A stretch of 64,000 nucleotides of DNA from Rahnella sp. AA (GTDB lineage Bacteria; Pseudomonadota; Gammaproteobacteria; Enterobacterales; Enterobacteriaceae): contig NZ_PITQ01000002.1 in assembly GCF_002834385.1 (NCBI RefSeq), positions 434,001 to 498,000 on the forward strand. Direction: 5' to 3'. Below, one piece after another: positions 56,077 to 64,000 of the stretch (positions are counted from its first letter, which is position 1; every line of letters begins with the position of its first letter). The translations under genes were made by a program, and so were the position numbers. Under the pieces are notes generated by a model. It saw only the letters and a list, made by a program, of their open reading frames with translations. It was not told where the DNA came from and searched no databases.

Positions 56077-56982
56077 ATGAAAAGTCACTGGATTGCCATC
56101 GACTGGGGAACCTCGAATTTTCGGGCGTTTCTGATGAAAAAACACGAATGCATTGACACGGTCAGCGCGCCCTGCGGACTGCTGCATGTGCCTGACCGCC
56201 AGTTTGCCACCGCGCTCAGACCGCTTATCCGGCACTGGCTGGACGAATTTCCACAGCTTCCTTTGCTGATGGCGGGCATGGTCGGTTCGCAACAGGGCTG
56301 GCAGGAAGTGCCTTATGTGACGCTGCCCGCCGGATCACGACAACTGGCGCAGTGTACCGCCACGCTGGAAACACCGTGGGGGAGCCCCTGCCGGATTGTT
56401 GCGGGCGTCAGCGGGAACAATGATTTCGGTTTACCCGACGTCATGCGCGGCGAAGAAATTCAGCTGATCGGGCTGGCGGCGCTGCATCCCGGGTCGCAGG
56501 AGAGCCAGTACGTGATCCTGCCCGGCACGCACAGCAAACACGCCGAACTGCATAACGGTGAGATCCGGCAGTTCAGCACGTTCATGACCGGCGAGATTTA
56601 TTCGGTGATGCTCAGCCATTCACTGCTTGGGCGTGATGTGCCTCAGGCGCCGGAAGACGGGTATGCCTTCGCCCTTGGCGTCACTCACGCGCAGCACGCA
56701 CCGCATCTGAGTAATGCATTGTTTTCAGCCCGCACCCTGCGGCTGAACGGCGTGCTCAATCCCGCGCAGGTCGCCAGCTATCTTTCCGGTTTACTGATTG
56801 GGGCGGAGTTACACGCCATGGTGCGAAAACAAGCGTGGATCGTCGGTTCCCCCGCCTTAACGGAACGTTATACCTGCGCCGCAAGACAGCTCGGGATCAC
56901 CCTCACTTCTGCCGATGGCAATGCGTGCTTCATTCAGGGCATGACGCAGATTTATCAGTGTCTTCACGGAGAATCCGCATGA
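56077..56982 (+). CDS. dgoK: 2-dehydro-3-deoxygalactonokinase DgoK
   Basis: Phosphorylates 2-keto-3-deoxygalactonate (KDGal) with ATP to KDPGal. It has 301 residues (E. coli 292). The phosphate-binding start is HWIAIDWGTSNFRAFLM, and the conserved PLLMAGMVGSQQGWQEVPYV, ILPGTHSKHAEL and GEIYSVMLSHSLLG blocks are typical of DgoK. Its stop overlaps the dgoA start by four bases. Assignment is firm at the family level; the acid may be galactonate or a close stereoisomer. Confidence 0.94.
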   Translation: MKSHWIAIDWGTSNFRAFLMKKHECIDTVSAPCGLLHVPDRQFATALRPLIRHWLDEFPQLPLLMAGMVGSQQGWQEVPYVTLPAGSRQLAQCTATLETPWGSPCRIVAGVSGNNDFGLPDVMRGEEIQLIGLAALHPGSQESQYVILPGTHSKHAELHNGEIRQFSTFMTGEIYSVMLSHSLLGRDVPQAPEDGYAFALGVTHAQHAPHLSNALFSARTLRLNGVLNPAQVASYLSGLLIGAELHAMVRKQAWIVGSPALTERYTCAARQLGITLTSADGNACFIQGMTQIYQCLHGESA

Positions 56983-57629
56983 ATTACCTGAATTTTTCCC
57001 GCCGCTGGCAGGAATGTACGTTGCCGCTGATTGCCATTTTGCGCGGTATTACGCCGGAGGAAGCGCAGCATGTGGCGCAAACGCTGCTCGAATGCGGTTT
57101 TACGTATCTGGAAGTACCGCTCAACAGCCCGCGCCCGCTGGAATCCATCGCTATCATGGCGAAAACCGTCGGGCAACGCGGCTTTGTCGGCGCGGGCACC
57201 GTGCTGACAGAACATCAGGTGCATCAGGTCGCGGAAGCTGGCGGGCAGCTGATTATTTCCCCGAACATGGAGCCGTCGGTGATCCGCGCCACGGGGGAAC
57301 TCGGGCTGCTGAGCCTGCCGGGCATTGCCACGCCGGGCGAGGCCTTTACGGCGCTGCGCGCGGGAGCCAGCGCGCTGAAATTTTTCCCTGCTGAATTAAT
57401 TACACCCGCAGTCACCCGGGCGATGCGGGCAGTTTTACCGGCGGAAGCGGTTTGCCTGCCGGTCGGCGGCGTGAATGCCGATGCCGGGCAAATGCGCGCT
57501 TATCTGCAGGCGGGCGCGAACGGATTTGGCCTGGGTGGCGGGCTGTATCAGCCCGGCATCCCGCTTTCTGCCCTGCGCGAACGGGCGCTGGCGTATCGGG
57601 CGGCATGGCAGCAGGCGGCGCAAAAATGA
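56979..57629 (+). CDS. dgoA: 2-dehydro-3-deoxy-6-phosphogalactonate aldolase DgoA
   Basis: Class I aldolase that splits KDPGal into pyruvate and glyceraldehyde 3-phosphate. It has 216 residues (E. coli DgoA about 205). The N-terminal catalytic Glu is in PLIAILRGITPEEAQHVAQT, and the Schiff-base lysine is Lys134 in LKFFPAE, with LPVGGVNADAGQMRAYLQAG near the phosphate site. ATGA overlaps link it to dgoK before it and the lactonase after it. Confidence 0.94.
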   Translation: MNYLNFSRRWQECTLPLIAILRGITPEEAQHVAQTLLECGFTYLEVPLNSPRPLESIAIMAKTVGQRGFVGAGTVLTEHQVHQVAEAGGQLIISPNMEPSVIRATGELGLLSLPGIATPGEAFTALRAGASALKFFPAELITPAVTRAMRAVLPAEAVCLPVGGVNADAGQMRAYLQAGANGFGLGGGLYQPGIPLSALRERALAYRAAWQQAAQK

Positions 57630-58498
57630 AAAGCACCGTACTGCAAAATTTATCGGTCATCGGTGATTACCGCGCAGAGCTGGGCGAAACGCCGGTATGG
57701 TGTTTCCGCTCAGAGTCGCTGATTTGGGTCGATATCGTCCGGCAGCGGATCCTGCGCTACTGGCCATATCAGGAAGATCGCGTTGAAATCCACACCCTGC
57801 CATTTACGTGCAGCGCAGCATTGCTGACTGACCGGCCGGAGCATTTTTTGCTGGTCACCGGCGAAGGCATCCGGCTGTATGACTATCACTCAATGACCCA
57901 TTATCCGTTGTGCGACTGGCCGGAAACCGCCGCCACGCGCCCGAACGAAGCCGCTGTCGCACCGGACGGCTCCGTGTGGTTCAGCACCATGGATGTTACT
58001 GCTAAAAACGCCCTCGGCGGCTGGTATCGCTTCGCCACCGGCGACGTGCAGCCGGTGAAAATGCTTGGCGATCAGCATGTCCCGAACACGCTGGTCTGGC
58101 ACGGCGGTCACGCCTGGTTCATCGATACCTGCGCGCACTGCTTTTACCAAAGCCCGGCCAGCCTTATTACGCACCCTACGCTGCGCACCTGGCCGCTGCC
58201 GGACGATGTTTTCGCCGACGGTTCCGCTGTGACCCGTACAGGCATATTGCTCAACGCCCGCTGGGGCGGCGCTTGTCTGGCGGCTTATCTGCTAAATGAG
58301 TACGCACCGCAATTTCTTACGACATTCCCTTTACCCGTCATGCAGCCGTCGAGCTGCGCTTTTGGCGGCAGAAATTTTCAGGATTTGTACATCACTTCGG
58401 CGCGCGACGGGCTCAGAACGCCGTCCGCCACGGATGGCGCATTGTTGCGCTACGAAACGCCCTACGCAGGACAGCGGGCATCCCTGTTCACCCTGTAA
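57626..58498 (+). CDS. SMP-30/gluconolactonase-family sugar lactonase
   Basis: A 290-residue six-bladed propeller lactonase. Metal ligands are visible: Glu in AELGETPVW, Asn in ATRPNEAAVAPDGSVWF, and Asp in FADGSAVTRTG. Such enzymes hydrolyse aldonolactones to aldonic acids. In this operon it would open a galactonolactone to galactonate. The ATG at 57626 overlaps the dgoA stop; the open frame upstream (57452) lies inside dgoA and is spurious. Confidence 0.88.
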   Translation: MKSTVLQNLSVIGDYRAELGETPVWCFRSESLIWVDIVRQRILRYWPYQEDRVEIHTLPFTCSAALLTDRPEHFLLVTGEGIRLYDYHSMTHYPLCDWPETAATRPNEAAVAPDGSVWFSTMDVTAKNALGGWYRFATGDVQPVKMLGDQHVPNTLVWHGGHAWFIDTCAHCFYQSPASLITHPTLRTWPLPDDVFADGSAVTRTGILLNARWGGACLAAYLLNEYAPQFLTTFPLPVMQPSSCAFGGRNFQDLYITSARDGLRTPSATDGALLRYETPYAGQRASLFTL

Positions 58499-58536
58499 AA
58501 ACCCATAAAAAATCAAAATAATCTCAAAGGTGACTT

Positions 58537-59937
58537 ATGACGACGAATATCATTCCCCGGTCGGTTCCGCACACCAACCGGCAAACCCTGTTGGTGTGCC
58601 TGCTAGCCGCGCTGGCTGGCCTGCTGTTCGGGCTGGACATGGGCGTAATCGCGGGCGCGTTACCGTTTCTGGCACAGGAATTCGGGCTGAGCAGTCATCA
58701 GCAGGAAATGGTGGTCAGCGTGATGATGCTCGGCGCCGCGCTGGGTGCGTTATGCAGCGGGCCGCTGTGTACGCGCATCGGGCGCAAAAAAACGTTACTG
58801 ATCGGTGCAGCGCTGTTCGTCGCCGGCTCCGTCGGCTGTGCCTTTGCGCCTGATCTGCAAATCCTTATCGTCTCGCGTTTCCTGCTGGGCGCGGCGGTCG
58901 GCGTGGCCTCATTTGTGGCGCCGCTTTATCTCTCCGAAATCGCGCCCGAGCATATCCGTGGCAGCATGATTTCCCTTTATCAGCTGATGATCACCATCGG
59001 CATTCTGGCGGCGTTTCTTTCGGATACGGCGTTCAGCCAGAGCGGTGACTGGCGCTGGATGCTGGGCATCATTACGTTCCCGGCGCTGATTTTGTTCGGC
59101 GGTGTCTTAACGCTGCCCGAAAGCCCGCGCTGGCTGATGATGAAAAACAAAAGTGAACTGGCCGAAAAGGTGCTGTTGCTGTTGCGTTCGACCAAAGCCG
59201 AAGCACACATCGAACTGGAAGCCATCCGCCAGAGCGTGCAGATGAAACAGCGCGGCTGGCAGTTATTCCGCGCCAACGGCAATTTCCGCCGCACCACCTG
59301 TCTGGGTGTGCTTTTACAGTTCATGCAGCAGTTCACCGGTATGACCGTCATCATGTATTACGCCCCGAAAATCTTCGCGATTGCCGGTTTTGCCTCCACG
59401 CAACAGCAGATGTGGGGCACGGTCATTGCCGGATTAACCAACGTGCTGGCGACCTTTATCGCCATCGGTCTGGTGGATCGCTGGGGCCGTAAACCGATTC
59501 TCAAACTGGGTTTCAGCGTGATGGCGATTTGCATGGCGCTGATGGGTTACATGTTCTTCGTGGGCATCACCAGCCTCGCGCAGCAATACACCGCCGTCAC
59601 CTTACTGCTGATTTTCATCGTCGGATTTGCCATGAGCGCCGGGCCGCTGATCTGGGTGTTGTGCTCTGAAATCCAGCCGCTGGCAGGCCGCGATTTTGGC
59701 GTCACCTGCTCCACGATGGCGAACTGGATTGCCAACATGATCATCGGCGCGACCTTCCTGACGCTCATTGACACCATCGGCAGCGCAGGCACCTTCTGGC
59801 TTTACGCCGCGCTCAACGTGGTCTGCATCGTCCTGACCCTGATCTTCGTCCCTGAAACCAAAAATATCTCACTGGAAAACATCGAAAAAAATCTCATGGC
59901 CGGTTTACCGCTGAGAAGCATCGGCAATCAGCGCTGA
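58537..59937 (+). CDS. MFS sugar porter, GalP/AraE type
   Basis: A 466-residue, twelve-segment sugar:proton symporter. It has the family signatures RIGRKKTLLIG (loop 2-3), PESPRWLMMKNK, VDRWGRKPILK (loop 8-9) and PETKNISLENIE at the end, and QQFTGMTVIMYYAP with the sugar-contacting QQ. It closely resembles GalP and AraE, so it carries a hexose or pentose. Placed inside the KDPGal operon it fits uptake of the free sugar that starts the pathway. Confidence 0.9.
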   Translation: MTTNIIPRSVPHTNRQTLLVCLLAALAGLLFGLDMGVIAGALPFLAQEFGLSSHQQEMVVSVMMLGAALGALCSGPLCTRIGRKKTLLIGAALFVAGSVGCAFAPDLQILIVSRFLLGAAVGVASFVAPLYLSEIAPEHIRGSMISLYQLMITIGILAAFLSDTAFSQSGDWRWMLGIITFPALILFGGVLTLPESPRWLMMKNKSELAEKVLLLLRSTKAEAHIELEAIRQSVQMKQRGWQLFRANGNFRRTTCLGVLLQFMQQFTGMTVIMYYAPKIFAIAGFASTQQQMWGTVIAGLTNVLATFIAIGLVDRWGRKPILKLGFSVMAICMALMGYMFFVGITSLAQQYTAVTLLLIFIVGFAMSAGPLIWVLCSEIQPLAGRDFGVTCSTMANWIANMIIGATFLTLIDTIGSAGTFWLYAALNVVCIVLTLIFVPETKNISLENIEKNLMAGLPLRSIGNQR

Positions 59938-59964
59938 TCCCATAGGATGACAAAGAGGTAAAAC

Positions 59965-61335
59965 ATGACAACCCCAGATCCTGAAAAAGCGACCGGCGCG
60001 GTTTACCGCAAAATCACGCGCCGCCTGATCCCGTTTTTAATTTTGTGTTATTTCTTCGCCTATCTCGACCGCGTCAACATCGGGTTTGCCAAGCTACATA
60101 TGCAGGACGCGCTGAATTTCAGCGACACGGTGTATGGCGTCGGCGCGGGGATCTTCTTCATCGGCTATTTTCTGTTTGAGCTGCCGAGCAATCTGATGAT
60201 GCAACGCTTCGGCCCGCGCTTCTGGATCGCGCGGATCATGATCAGCTGGGCGGTTCTGTCGGCGGCGATGATCTTTGTCACCACGCCCGTGCAGTTTTAC
60301 GTGCTGCGTTTCCTGCTCGGCGTGGCGGAAGCGGGCTTCTTCCCCGGCATCGTGTTTTATCTCACGCTGTGGTTTCCGTCCTGGCGGTCAGCACGCACGC
60401 TCGGCCTGTTTATTCTGGTCACGCCGCTTTCCACCATCATCGGCAGCCCGCTTTCCGGTTTTATTCTGAAAGCTTTCGAAGGCGCAGAGGGCTTGCACAA
60501 CTGGCAATGGCTGTTTCTGGTGGAAGCGGTTCCGTCCTTCCTGCTGGCGTTTGTGGTGCTGCGTTATCTCGATAACGACGTCAAATCCGCCCGCTGGCTG
60601 ACGGAAAGTGAGAAGCACATTGTCGCCCGCGACCTGGACACCGACCGCCAGCGCAGCCTGGCCGCCAACGCGGGTAAGCCACCACAAAGCCTGAAGCTGA
60701 TGTTCCGTAATGGCTACGTCTGGCTGCTCGCGCTGATTTTCTTCAGCTTTAACATCGGTTATTACGGCATCAATTTCTGGCTGCCGTCGATCATCAAAAC
60801 CTCGGGCGTCAGCGACGATTTCCACATCGGGCTGCTGGCCGCCCTGCCTTATGCCTTCGGCGCGGTGTTTATGGTCTGGAACAGCCGCCACTCTGATCTT
60901 CACAGCGAAAGGCGCTGGCATATCGCCATTCCCGCCATTATCGGCGCGGTCGGGCTGACGCTCAGCGCGTATTGCAGCGGCTCCACGTTCTGGATGATGG
61001 CCTGGATTTGCCTTGCTATGTCCGGAACGCTGGCGCTGATCCCCACGTATATCAGCCTGCCCGGCACCCTGCTTTCGGGCACGGCGGCAGCGGCGGGCAT
61101 CGCGCTGGTCAACTCGGTGGGCAATCTGGCCGGATTCTTCGGGCCAACCGTACTTGGCTGGCTGAAAGATAACACCGGCAGCACCAACACCGGCCTGTAT
61201 ATCCTCGCCGCGTTTTTGCTGCTGTGCGCACCCCTGATTTTTTTATTGCCAGCCCGGCTGGTCAACCCCCGCCGCTATGCTGAAAAGCCGGCTGAAACCG
61301 ATGAAGTATCGTCATTAAAAAGAGGCAGTGTATGA
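59965..61335 (+). CDS. MFS anion:cation symporter (ACS family, sugar-acid type)
   Basis: A 456-residue, twelve-segment transporter of the anion:cation symporter family, which includes DgoT, GarP and RhmT. Signature: [33 protein letters not shown] and [20 protein letters not shown]. These import sugar acids such as galactonate, glucarate or rhamnonate. Its stop overlaps the dehydratase start (ATGA). Together with the sugar porter it gives the operon two entry points: the sugar and its acid. Confidence 0.88.
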   Translation: MTTPDPEKATGAVYRKITRRLIPFLILCYFFAYLDRVNIGFAKLHMQDALNFSDTVYGVGAGIFFIGYFLFELPSNLMMQRFGPRFWIARIMISWAVLSAAMIFVTTPVQFYVLRFLLGVAEAGFFPGIVFYLTLWFPSWRSARTLGLFILVTPLSTIIGSPLSGFILKAFEGAEGLHNWQWLFLVEAVPSFLLAFVVLRYLDNDVKSARWLTESEKHIVARDLDTDRQRSLAANAGKPPQSLKLMFRNGYVWLLALIFFSFNIGYYGINFWLPSIIKTSGVSDDFHIGLLAALPYAFGAVFMVWNSRHSDLHSERRWHIAIPAIIGAVGLTLSAYCSGSTFWMMAWICLAMSGTLALIPTYISLPGTLLSGTAAAAGIALVNSVGNLAGFFGPTVLGWLKDNTGSTNTGLYILAAFLLLCAPLIFLLPARLVNPRRYAEKPAETDEVSSLKRGSV

Positions 61336-63050
61336 GCGGATGTACAACGTGCGGCACCTGTGGTGGCGCGCAAGACGACCATTTTAACCCGGTTTTACGC
61401 GGTGACGACGGCGCACTGAAACGCGCGCTGTATAAATCGATGGGGCACACCGACGGCCAGCTGCGCCGCCCGGTCATTGCCGTGGTAAACAGCTACACCA
61501 ACGCCACCGCCGGACACGTTAATCTCAATGAACTGACCGCCGGAGTGCTCAAAGGGATTGATGAAGCAGGCGGCGTTGGCATGGTTTTCGGCACCATCGC
61601 GCCGTGTGACGGCATCGCCGAGGGGCATCTGGGGATGCGGTATATTCTGGCCGCACGCGAAGTGATCGCCAGCTCGATTGAGGTCATGATGCGCGCCCAC
61701 CGGTTCGACGGTATGGTCATGCTCGGTTCATGCGACAAAATCGTTCCCGCCATGCTGATGGCCGCCGCACGACTGGATATTCCGGCGATTCTGGTCAACG
61801 GCGGGCCGATGTACCCCGCGCATTATCACGGCAAAGACTGGGACGGCAATATTGTCACCGAGGCCATCGGCTGGAAACGACGCGGTGAAATCGACGAAGC
61901 GGAATTCCGCCACATTGAAGATATCGCCGAACCCGGCCCCGGCTCCTGCACCATGTACGGCACGGCCAACACCATGTGCTGTATTTCAGAAGTGCTCGGC
62001 ATGAGTTTACCCGGCAGCAGCACCCTGCCCGCGATTTCTCAGGAGCGCCGCGATTGCGCGTTTCGCACCGGCCAGACCGCGGTGGATTTAGTGAAGCGCG
62101 GCGTCAATGCACGCCAGATCATCACACCTGCGTCAATCCGCAATGCTATGGTTTACCTGCTGGCAACCGGCGGTTCCACCAACGCCATTTTGCATCTGCA
62201 GGCCATTCATTACGAAGCCGAGTACGGGCATCTGCCGCTGTCGGATTTCGACAAACTGAGCCATCACGTTCCGCTGGTCGCCTCGCTGTATCCGGCGTCT
62301 GAATACGACATGATTGATTTTTGGGAAGCCGGCGGCGTGGCCGCCGTCGAAAAAGAAATCAGCTCGCTGATGGACATTTCGGCACTGACCGTCAGCGGGC
62401 AAACCAAAGCGCAATGGCTGGAAACCGCGTCTAAAACACGACGCCCGGAAGTCATCCACACGCTGGCTATTCCGGTGCGTAACGAAGCGGGTGTCGCCGT
62501 GCTGCACGGTAATCTTTCACCGCTCGGCTGCGTGGTCAAACCTGCCGCCGTGCCGGAAAACCTCATGACGTTCAGCGGCCCGGCGGTGGTTTTTAACAGC
62601 GAACAGGAATCCGTTGATGCCATTCTTTCCGGTGAAATTGCGCCGGGCAGCACGCTGGTTCTGCGTTATGAAGGACCGAAAGGCGGGCCGGGTATGCCGG
62701 AAATGTACAAACCGATGAAATGCCTCGAAGGTATGGGGCTGTCGGACAGCTGCGCACTGATCACCGACGGTCGTTTTTCCGGCTCCAACCGCGGCCTGTT
62801 CGTCGGGCATATTTCGCCGGAAGCCAGCGACGGCGGCGACCTGGCGCTGGTGCAGAACGGCGACATCATCACCATCAACATTCCCACCCGCGAACTGACG
62901 CTCAACGTCAGCACAGAGATTCTGGCCGAACGCCGCACCCGCTGGGTGCCGGTCGAAAAACAGGTACCGCGCGGATTCCTGCGTTTATACCGCCGCTGGG
63001 CATTACCAGCCGCACAGGGCGCCGTTTTAGCCGACCGTGACGAGGAGTAA
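61332..63050 (+). CDS. IlvD/Edd-family sugar-acid dehydratase
   Basis: A 572-residue iron-sulfur dehydratase of the IlvD/Edd family. Cluster and metal-binding segments are present: [49 protein letters not shown] and [16 protein letters not shown]. An extra Cys-rich N-terminus ([13 protein letters not shown]) is unusual. Subgroup members dehydrate arabinonate, xylonate or galactonate. In this operon it should make the 2-keto-3-deoxy acid, the role played in E. coli by the unrelated enolase-family DgoD. Confidence 0.88.
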   Translation: MSGCTTCGTCGGAQDDHFNPVLRGDDGALKRALYKSMGHTDGQLRRPVIAVVNSYTNATAGHVNLNELTAGVLKGIDEAGGVGMVFGTIAPCDGIAEGHLGMRYILAAREVIASSIEVMMRAHRFDGMVMLGSCDKIVPAMLMAAARLDIPAILVNGGPMYPAHYHGKDWDGNIVTEAIGWKRRGEIDEAEFRHIEDIAEPGPGSCTMYGTANTMCCISEVLGMSLPGSSTLPAISQERRDCAFRTGQTAVDLVKRGVNARQIITPASIRNAMVYLLATGGSTNAILHLQAIHYEAEYGHLPLSDFDKLSHHVPLVASLYPASEYDMIDFWEAGGVAAVEKEISSLMDISALTVSGQTKAQWLETASKTRRPEVIHTLAIPVRNEAGVAVLHGNLSPLGCVVKPAAVPENLMTFSGPAVVFNSEQESVDAILSGEIAPGSTLVLRYEGPKGGPGMPEMYKPMKCLEGMGLSDSCALITDGRFSGSNRGLFVGHISPEASDGGDLALVQNGDIITINIPTRELTLNVSTEILAERRTRWVPVEKQVPRGFLRLYRRWALPAAQGAVLADRDEE

Positions 63051-63052
63051 AA

Positions 63053-63955
63053 ATGATTCATTCTTCCGATATTTGCGGTGTCAATCCGATCGCCGCCATG
63101 CCCTTTACCCGGCTGGGTGAACCGGATTTCGCCAGTTTCAACCGGATGCTGGAACACCTTGCGGCCACCGGCATTCAGGGGCTGACACTGTTTGGCATCG
63201 CCAGCGAATTCCCCAAACTTGACGACAGCGAGCGCCTGCTGCTGGCCGATTGTTTTCTCTCGAGCCTGCAAGGCAGCGGCATTTTTCGCGCGATGTCCGT
63301 GACCGACCACAGCACAGAGGTAGCGGTGAAACGTGCGCGTGACTATCAGAAACGCGGTGCTGACGCACTGATGTTACTGCCGCCGTTCTTCCTGCAACCC
63401 GACGCTGCCGCGATTTCGCATCACATTTTCTCGGTGCTGGAAGCGGTGGATATTCCCGTGATGGTGCAATACGCGCCGGGGGAAACAGGGCTTGCGATCA
63501 CGCCCGAACAACTCAGCGATGTGGCGACACGCTACCCGCATGCGGTTTTCAAAATCGAATGTAACCCGCCGGTCAGCTACACCCGTGAATTCCTGCAACG
63601 CGCGCCGCAGGCCAGCGTGCTCAACGGCTACGCCGGTTTGTACATGCTGCAAATGCTGGAAGCCGGCGGTAAAGGTGTGATGCCCGGCTGCTCGTTCAGT
63701 GAAATCTACGTGCAGATTTACCGGCTGTGGCAGGCAGGAAAAACGGACGCGGCGCAAGCGCTGCATCAGCAACTTTTGCCGTGGATCCGGCCATGGATGA
63801 CGCACTGCGAATACATCATTCAGGTGGAAAAAACGATTTTGCACCGGCGCGGGATTATTGCGACAGATTACTGCCGCCATCCGGGCTGGACGCTGACCGC
63901 ACAAGACCATCAGACCATCGACAATTTCCTCACGACTTTTTCGGAGTTCCTATGA
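63053..63955 (+). CDS. DapA/DHDPS-family aldolase
   Basis: A 300-residue class I aldolase or dehydratase of the dihydrodipicolinate synthase family. The Schiff-base lysine is Lys167 (VFKIECNPP), and the conserved tyrosine is Tyr140 (VMVQYAPGE). It keeps the N-terminal FTRLGEPDFASFNRML layout. Family members include KDG aldolases and 2-keto-3-deoxy-sugar-acid dehydratases. In this operon it may split or process unphosphorylated KDGal or a related acid. The stop overlaps the next start (ATGA). Confidence 0.87.
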   Translation: MIHSSDICGVNPIAAMPFTRLGEPDFASFNRMLEHLAATGIQGLTLFGIASEFPKLDDSERLLLADCFLSSLQGSGIFRAMSVTDHSTEVAVKRARDYQKRGADALMLLPPFFLQPDAAAISHHIFSVLEAVDIPVMVQYAPGETGLAITPEQLSDVATRYPHAVFKIECNPPVSYTREFLQRAPQASVLNGYAGLYMLQMLEAGGKGVMPGCSFSEIYVQIYRLWQAGKTDAAQALHQQLLPWIRPWMTHCEYIIQVEKTILHRRGIIATDYCRHPGWTLTAQDHQTIDNFLTTFSEFL

Positions 63956-64000
63956 ACACATCTTCCCGCACGCCGCGCGTGGTGATTGTCACCGGCGCCA
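63952..64000 (+). CDS. Short-chain dehydrogenase/reductase, first 16 codons only
   Basis: The visible N-terminus NTSSRTPRVVIVTGA contains the VVIVTGA beginning of the SDR nucleotide-binding motif. The rest is beyond the window. The ATG overlaps the aldolase stop by four bases, so it belongs to the operon. An aldose 1-dehydrogenase of this type would supply the lactone for the upstream lactonase. Confidence 0.6.
   Translation, partial: MNTSSRTPRVVIVTGA

Overview
The window is a stretch of a chromosome from an Enterobacterales bacterium. Gene content and order (pdxB, flk, fabB, mnmC, yfcL, epmC, yfcA, mepA, aroC, prmB, smrB, sixA, fadJ, fadI, yfcZ, fadL, mlaA, yfdC, argW tRNA) follow the E. 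coli K-12 backbone around 50 min. The protein sequences are clearly diverged from E. coli. The full ccm cluster placed next to mlaA and the style of the accessory loci suggest a Rahnella/Serratia/Yersiniaceae-like genome; this is an inference from recalled homologues, not from a search.

Bases 1-9.6 kb: the conserved pdxB-flk-fabB spine is interrupted by accessory genes: an AraC-type regulator divergent from an EamA exporter, a rhodanese divergent from a MocR regulator, a YbiR-like transporter, and a Met/His-rich DUF2946/PepSY membrane pair probably linked to copper. An ERIC repeat sits just downstream of fabB. Bases 9.7-26.3 kb are core metabolism: fatty acid synthesis (fabB), tRNA and ribosome/EF-P modification (mnmC, epmC, prmB, smrB), chorismate synthase, and fatty acid uptake and oxidation (fadL, fadI, fadJ), with FabR and FadR operators readable at fabB, fadI and fadL. 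Bases 26.4-33.6 kb hold the complete cytochrome c maturation set ccmABCDEFGHI, in which ccmAB and ccmC-I are separated by a 217-base gap carrying a plausible promoter.

Directly after the argW tRNA (34864-34938) the composition becomes AT-rich: a YbeF-like LysR regulator and a chaperone-usher fimbrial operon (major pilin, chaperone, usher, adhesin, three minor pilins) whose last gene encodes an Hha/YmoA-family nucleoid modulator. This looks like a horizontally acquired island, although no integrase is present. A class A acid phosphatase, an orphan NlpA/MetQ lipoprotein, two LysR regulators and an acetyltransferase follow.

The last 16 kb carries two sugar-catabolic loci. The first (48.2-54.4 kb) has three consecutive Gfo/Idh/MocA dehydrogenases and a GPH-family symporter whose frame is split by a single in-frame amber codon, divergent from a LacI regulator. 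After 0.8 kb of repeat-rich non-coding DNA, the second (55.2 kb to the window edge) is a tightly coupled operon: GntR/DgoR-like regulator, 2-keto-3-deoxygalactonokinase, KDPGal aldolase, SMP-30 lactonase, GalP-like sugar porter, ACS-family anion porter, IlvD/Edd dehydratase, DapA-family aldolase, and the start of a short-chain dehydrogenase. Together these could encode a complete oxidative De Ley-Doudoroff type route from a free aldose (most likely D-galactose) to pyruvate, and they are the most interesting system in the window.
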